NCBI GenBank assembly: GCA_030544235.1 | Contig: CM060476.1 | Coordinates: forward strand, 27,196,733-27,260,732 | Direction: 5' to 3' | DNA length: 64,000 bases | Source: Lepturacanthus savala | Lineage: Eukaryota > Chordata > Actinopteri > Scombriformes > Trichiuridae | Part shown: one piece after another, positions 58,221 through 64,000 of the stretch | Layout of the letters: each line of letters starts with the position of its first letter | Numbering within the stretch: the stretch's first letter is position 1 | Translations under genes and position numbers: made by a program | Notes under the pieces: generated by a model | Told to the model about the DNA's origin: nothing | The model's database searches: none | Seen by the model: the letters and a program-made list of their open reading frames with translations, nothing else

Positions 58221-61200
58221 ACTTTATGTGAAATGGTATAGTTTTGGATCAGAAATTCACCTGGAAAAGCTATTGTTTTCATGTGGTTTGTGTTTTAAAG
58301 TTTTTATTGCTCCATATGCATTATCTCAGTCGGAAGAGCACAAAAAGACAAAAAGCTATGTAGGCCTAAATCAGTACAATATTTTTACAGAAAATCTTAT
58401 TTACCTTTTACTATATGTAAAATGGTATAGTTTTGGATCAGAAATTCACCTGGAAAAGCTATTGTTTTCATGTGGTTTGTGTTTTAAAGTTTTTATTGCT
58501 CCATATACATTCTCTCGGTCTGAAGAGCACAAAAAAACAAAATGCTATGTAGACCTAAATCAGTTCAATATTTTTATAGAAAATATCATTTACCATTTAC
58601 TATATGTAAAATGGTATTGTTTTGGATCAGAAATTCACCTGGAAAAGCTATTGTTTTCATGTGGTTTATGTTTTAAAGTTTTTATTGCTCCATATGCATT
58701 CTCTCGGTCTGAAGAGCACAAAAAGACAAAATGCTATGTAGACCTAAATCAGTACAATATTTTTATAGAAAATCTTATTTACCTTTTACTTTATGTGAAA
58801 TGGCATAGTTTTGGATCAGAAATTCACCTGGAAAAGCTATTGTTTTCATGTGGTTTGTGTTTTAAAGTTTTTATTGCTCCATATGCATTCTCTCGGTCTG
58901 AAGAGCACAAAAAGACCAAAAGCTATGTAGGCCTAAATCAGTACAATATTTTTATAGAAAAACTTATTTACCTTTTACTTTATGTGAAATGGTATAGTTT
59001 TGGATCAGAAATTCACCTGGAAAAGCTATTGTTTTCATGTGGTTTGTGTTTTAAAGTTTTTATTGCTCCATATGCATTCTCTCGGTCTGAAGAGAACAAA
59101 AAGACAAAAAGCTATGTAAGCCTAAATCAGAACAATATTTTTATAGAAAATCTTATTTACCTTTTACTTTATGTGAAATGGTATAGTTTTGGATCAGAAA
59201 TTCACCTGGAAAAGCTATTGTTTTCATGTGGTTTGTGTTTTAAAGTTTTTATTGCTCCATATGCATTCTCTCGGTCTGAAGAGCCCAAAAAGACAAAAAG
59301 CTATATAGGCCTAAATCAGTACAATATTTTCATAGAAAAACTTATTTACCTTTTACTTTATGTGAAATGGTATAGTTTTGGATCAGAAATTTACCTGGAA
59401 AAGCTATTGTTTTCATGTGGTTTGTGTTTTAAAGTTTTTATTGCTCCATATGCATTCTCTCGGTCTGAAGAGCCCAAAAAGACAAAAAGCTATATAGGCC
59501 TAAATCAGTACAATATTTTTTATAGAAAAACTTATTTACCTTTTACTTTATGTGAAATGGTATAGTTTTGGATCAGAAATTCACCTGGAAAAGCTATTGT
59601 TTTCATGTGGTTTGTGTTTTAAAGTTTTTATTGCTCCATATGCATTCTCTCGGTCTGAAGAGCCCAAAAAGACAAAAAGCTATATAGGCCTAAATCAGTA
59701 CAATATTTTCATAGAAAAACTTATTTACCTTTTACTTTATGTGAAATGGTATAGTTTTGGATCAGAAATTCACCTGGAAAAGCTATTGTTTTCATGTGGT
59801 TTGTGTTTTAAAGTTTTTATTGCTCCATATGCATTCTCTTGGTCTGAAGAGCCCAAAAAGACAAAAAGCTATATAGGCATAAATCAGTACAATATTTTTA
59901 TAGAAAAACTTATTTACCTTTTACTTTATGTGAAATGGTATAGTTTTGGATCAGAAATTCACCTGGAAAAGCTATTGTTTTCATGTGGTTTTTGTTTTAA
60001 AGTTTTTATTGCTCCATATGCATTCTCTCGGTCTGAAGAGCCCAAAAAGACAAAAAGTTATATAGGCCTAAATCAGTGCAATATTTTTATAGAAAAACTT
60101 ATTTACCTTTTACTTTATGTGAAATGGTATAGTTTTGGATCAGAAATTCACCTGGAAAAGCTATTGTTTTCATGTGGTTTGTGTTTTAAAGTTTTTATTG
60201 CTCCATATGCATTCTCTCGGTCTGAAGAGCACAAAAAGACAAAAAGCTATATAAGCCTAAATCAGAACAATATTTTTATAGAAAATCTTATTTACCTTTA
60301 ACTTTATTTGAAATGGTACAGTTTTGGATCAGAAATTCACCTGGAAAAGCTATTGTTTTCATGTGGTTTGTGTTTTAAAGTTTTTATTGCTCCATATGCA
60401 TTCTCTCGGTCTGAAGAGCACAAAAAGACAAAAAGCTATATAAGCCTAAATCAGAACAATATTTTTATAGAAAATCTTATTTACCTTTAACTTTATTTGA
60501 AATGGTACAGTTTTGGATCAGAAATTCACCTGGAAAAGCTATTGTTTTCATGTGGTTTGTGTTTTAAAGTTTTTATTGCTCCATATGCATTCTCTCGGTC
60601 TGAAGAGCACAAAAAGACCAAAAGCTATGTAGGCCTAAATCAGTACAATATTTTTATAGAAAAACTTATTTACCTTTTACTTTATGTGAAATGGTATAGT
60701 TTTGGATCAGAAATTCACCTGGAAAAGCTATTGTTTTCATGTGGTTTGTGTTTTAAGGTTTTTATTGCTCCATATGCATTCTCTCGGTCTGAAGAGCCCA
60801 AAAAGACAAAAAGCTATATAGGCCTAAATCAGTACAATATTTTCATAGAAAAACTTATTTACCTTTTACTTTATGTGAAATGGTATAGTTTTGGATCAGA
60901 AATTTACCTGGAAAAGCTATTGTTTTCATGTGGTTTGTGTTTTAAAGTTTTTATTGCTCCATATGCATTCTCTCGGTCGGAAGAGCACAAAAAGACAAAA
61001 AGCTATATAGGCCTAAATCAGTACAATATTTTCATAGAAAAACTTATTTACCTTTTACTTTATGTGAAATGGTATAGTTTTGGATCAGAAATTCACCTGG
61101 AAAAGCTATTGTTTTCATGTGGTTTGTGTTTTAAAGTTTTTATTGCTCCATATGCATTCTCTCGGTCTGAAGAGCCCAAAAAGACAAAAAGCTATATAGG

Positions 61201-61442
61201 CCTAAATCAGTACAATATTTTCATAGAAAAACTTATTTACCTTTTACTTTATGTGAAATGGTATAGTTTTGGATCAGAAATTTACCTGGAAAAGCTATTG
61301 TTTTCATGTGGTTTGTGTTTTAAAGTTTTTATTGCTCCATATGCATTCTCTCGGTCTGAAGAGCCCAAAAAGACAAAAAGCTATATAGGCCTAAATCAGT
61401 ACAATATTTTTTATAGAAAAACTTATTTACCTTTTACTTTAT

Positions 61443-63999
61443 GTGAAATGGTATAGTTTTGGATCAGAAATTCACCTGGAAAAGCTATTGTTTTCATGTG
61501 GTTTGTGTTTTAAAGTTTTTATTGCTCCATATGCATTCTCTCGGTCTGAAGAGCCCAAAAAGACAAAAAGCTATATAGGCCTAAATCAGTACAATATTTT
61601 CATAGAAAAACTTATTTACCTTTTACTTTATGTGAAATGGTATAGTTTTGGATCAGAAATTCACCTGGAAAAGCTATTGTTTTCATGTGGTTTGTGTTTT
61701 AAAGTTTTTATTGCTCCATATGCATTCTCTTGGTCTGAAGAGCCCAAAAAGACAAAAAGCTATATAGGCCTAAATCAGTACAATATTTTCATAGAAAAAC
61801 TTATTTACCTTTTACTTTATGTGAAATGGTATAGTTTTGGATCAGAAATTTACCTGGAAAAGCTATTGTTTTCATGTGGTTTGTGTTTTAAAGTTTTTAT
61901 TGCTCCATATGCATTCTCTCGGTCTGAAGAGCCCAAAAAGACAAAAAGCTATATAGGCATAAATCAGTACAATATTTTTATAGAAAAACTTATTTACCTT
62001 TTACTTTATGTGAAATGGTATAGTTTTGGATCAGAAATTCACCTGGAAAAGCTATTGTTTTCATGTGGTTTGTGTTTTAAAGTTTTTATTGCTCCATATG
62101 CATTCTCTCGGTCTGAAGAGCCCAAAAAGACAAAAAGCTATATAGGCCTAAATCAGTACAATATTTTTACAGAAAAACTTATTTACCTTTTACTTTATGT
62201 GAAATGGTATAGTTTTGGATCAGAAATTCACCTGGAAAAGCTATTGTTTTCATGTGGTTTTTGTTTTAAAGTTTTTATTGCTCCATATGCATTCTCTCGG
62301 TCTGAAGAGCCCAAAAAGACAAAAAGTTATATAGGCCTAAATCAGTGCAATATTTTTATAGAAAAACTTATTTACCTTTTACTTTATGTGAAATGGTATA
62401 GTTTTGGATCAGAAATTCACCTGGAAAAGCTATTGTTTTCATGTGGTTTGTGTTTTAAAGTTTTTATTGCTCCATATGCATTCTCTCGGTCTGAAGAGCA
62501 CAAAAAGACAAAAAGCTATATAAGCCTAAATCAGAACAATATTTTTATAGAAAATCTTATTTACCTTTAACTTTATTTGAAATGGTACAGTTTTGGATCA
62601 GAAATTCACCTGGAAAAGCTATTGTTTTCATGTGGTTTGTGTTTTAAAGTTTTTATTGCTCCATATGCATTCTCTCGGTCTGAAGAGCACAAAAAGACCA
62701 AAAGCTATGTAGGCCTAAATCAGTACAATATTTTTATAGAAAAACTTATTTACCTTTTACTTTATGTGAAATGGTATAGTTTTGGATCAGAAATTCACCT
62801 GGAAAAGCTATTGTTTTCATGTGGTTTGTGTTTTAAAGTTTTTATTGCTCCATATGCATTCTCTCGGTCTGAAGAGAACAAAAAGACAAAAAGCTATGTA
62901 AGCCTAAATCAGAACAATATTTTTATAGAAAATCTTATTTACCTTTTACTTTATGTGAAATGGTATAGTTTTGGATCAGAAATTCACCTGGAAAAGCTAT
63001 TGTTTTCATGTGGTTTGTGTTTTAAAGTTTTTATTGCTCCATATGCATTCTCTCGGTCTGAAGAGCCCAAAAAGACAAAAAGCTATATAGGCATAAATCA
63101 GTACAATATTTTTATAGAAAAACTTATTTACCTTTTACTTTATGTGAAATGGTATAGTTTTGGATCAGAAATTCACCTGGAAAAGCTATTGTTTTCATGT
63201 GGTTTGTGTTTTAAAGTTTTTATTGCTCCATATGCATTCTCTCGGTCTGAAGAGCCCAAAAAGACAAAAAGCTATATAGGCCTAAATCAGTACAATATTT
63301 TTACAGAAAAACTTATTTACCTTTTACTTTATGTGAAATGGTATAGTTTTGGATCAGAAATTCACCTGGAAAAGCTATTGTTTTCATGTGGTTTTTGTTT
63401 TAAAGTTTTTATTGCTCCATATGCATTCTCTCGGTCTGAAGAGCCCAAAAAGACAAAAAGTTATATAGGCCTAAATCAGTGCAATATTTTTATAGAAAAA
63501 CTTATTTACCTTTTACTTTATGTGAAATGGTATAGTTTTGGATCAGAAATTCACCTGGAAAAGCTATTGTTTTCATGTGGTTTGTGTTTTAAAGTTTTTA
63601 TTGCTCCATATGCATTCTCTCGGTCTGAAGAGCACAAAAAGACAAAAAGCTATATAAGCCTAAATCAGAACAATATTTTTATAGAAAATCTTATTTACCT
63701 TTAACTTTATTTGAAATGGTACAGTTTTGGATCAGAAATTCACCTGGAAAAGCTATTGTTTTCATGTGGTTTGTGTTTTAAAGTTTTTATTGCTCCATAT
63801 GCATTCTCTCGGTCTGAAGAGCACAAAAAGACCAAAAGCTATGTAGGCCTAAATCAGTACAATATTTTTATAGAAAAACTTATTTACCTTTTACTTTATG
63901 TGAAATGGTATAGTTTTGGATCAGAAATTCACCTGGAAAAGCTATTGTTTTCATGTGGTTTGTGTTTTAAAGTTTTTATTGCTCCATATGCATTCTCTT
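61443..63999 (+). repeat. Hexameric higher-order repeat, 1134 bp, at least two copies
   Basis: CATGTGGTTT followed by TTGTTTTAAAG lies at 62251 and 63385 (1134 bp apart). AGGCATAAATCAG, CAGTGCAATATT and TTTATTTGAAATGGTAC recur at the same spacing. The last four monomers of each unit match; the first two differ between copies, so units have been partly exchanged. A third unit starts at 63711 and runs off the window. Confidence 0.83.
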
Positions 64000-64000
64000 G

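Larger units (their letters stand above)
54808..64000 (+). repeat. Satellite array D, ~189-bp monomer, plus orientation
   Basis: About 49 monomers to the right edge of the window. It contains the longest uninterrupted frame of the window (1249 codons, 55816-59565), which begins at a TTG and not an ATG. Variants such as AAATTTACCTGG (IYLEKL), GTTTTTGTTTT (GFCF), CAGTGCAATATT (NQC) and ATGCTATGTAGACC mark sub-blocks. The region 58330-58800 is somewhat more diverged than the rest. Confidence 0.97.

Overview
The window is animal, almost certainly teleost fish, nuclear DNA. It is AT-rich and has interrupted genes with GT/AG exon edges, an L1-type LINE, a hAT element, a CACTA/EnSpm-type element end, a (TG)n microsatellite and fragments of protein families that are multicopy in fish genomes. 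The host assignment comes from recognising repeat families, not from a database search. No intact protein-coding gene is visible; everything recognisable is transposon-derived, truncated or broken.

Layout. (1) 1-17159 and 36991-64000, about 44 kb in all, are one satellite family with a ~189-bp monomer. Its orientation is minus (1-9303), plus (9329-17159), minus (36991-~54780) and plus (54808-64000). The two orientation switches (~9316 and ~54.8 kb) are palindromic centres. Monomers form local higher-order repeats of 4, 5 or 6 units. The monomer is 63 codons long and open in one frame for up to 1249 codons, but that frame has no ATG in the consensus, so I treat it as satellite DNA and not as a gene.

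(2) 17160-17538 and 36617-36990 are a ~375-bp inverted repeat of non-satellite sequence. Both copies join the satellite at exactly the same monomer base. The ~19-kb spacer is therefore flanked by inverted copies of 'unique arm + satellite array', like a giant stem-loop or very large terminal inverted repeats.

(3) The spacer (17539-36616) is a nest of transposon debris. From left to right: a LINE L2/CR1-like 3' end (minus); a broken Helitron/Helentron-type gene on the minus strand (SGNH-like exon, Ser/Pro-rich exons, cysteine-protease-like exon, basic repeats, PIF1 helicase remnant); a piggyBac-type MITE end; exons of an unrecognised plus-strand multicopy gene with matching splice phases; a decayed transposase-like frame with an EnSpm/CACTA-like 3' terminus. 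That terminus is split by a ~4.9-kb L1 with a 16-bp target duplication, and the L1 is itself split by a 785-bp hAT element with an 8-bp target duplication. Then come simple repeats, a short inverted-repeat element containing a 37-bp minisatellite, and a P2X7-C-terminal-like gene fragment on the minus strand.

The insertion order can be read directly: EnSpm-like element first, L1 into it, hAT into the L1. The most unusual object is the large inverted satellite architecture around this transposon nest.
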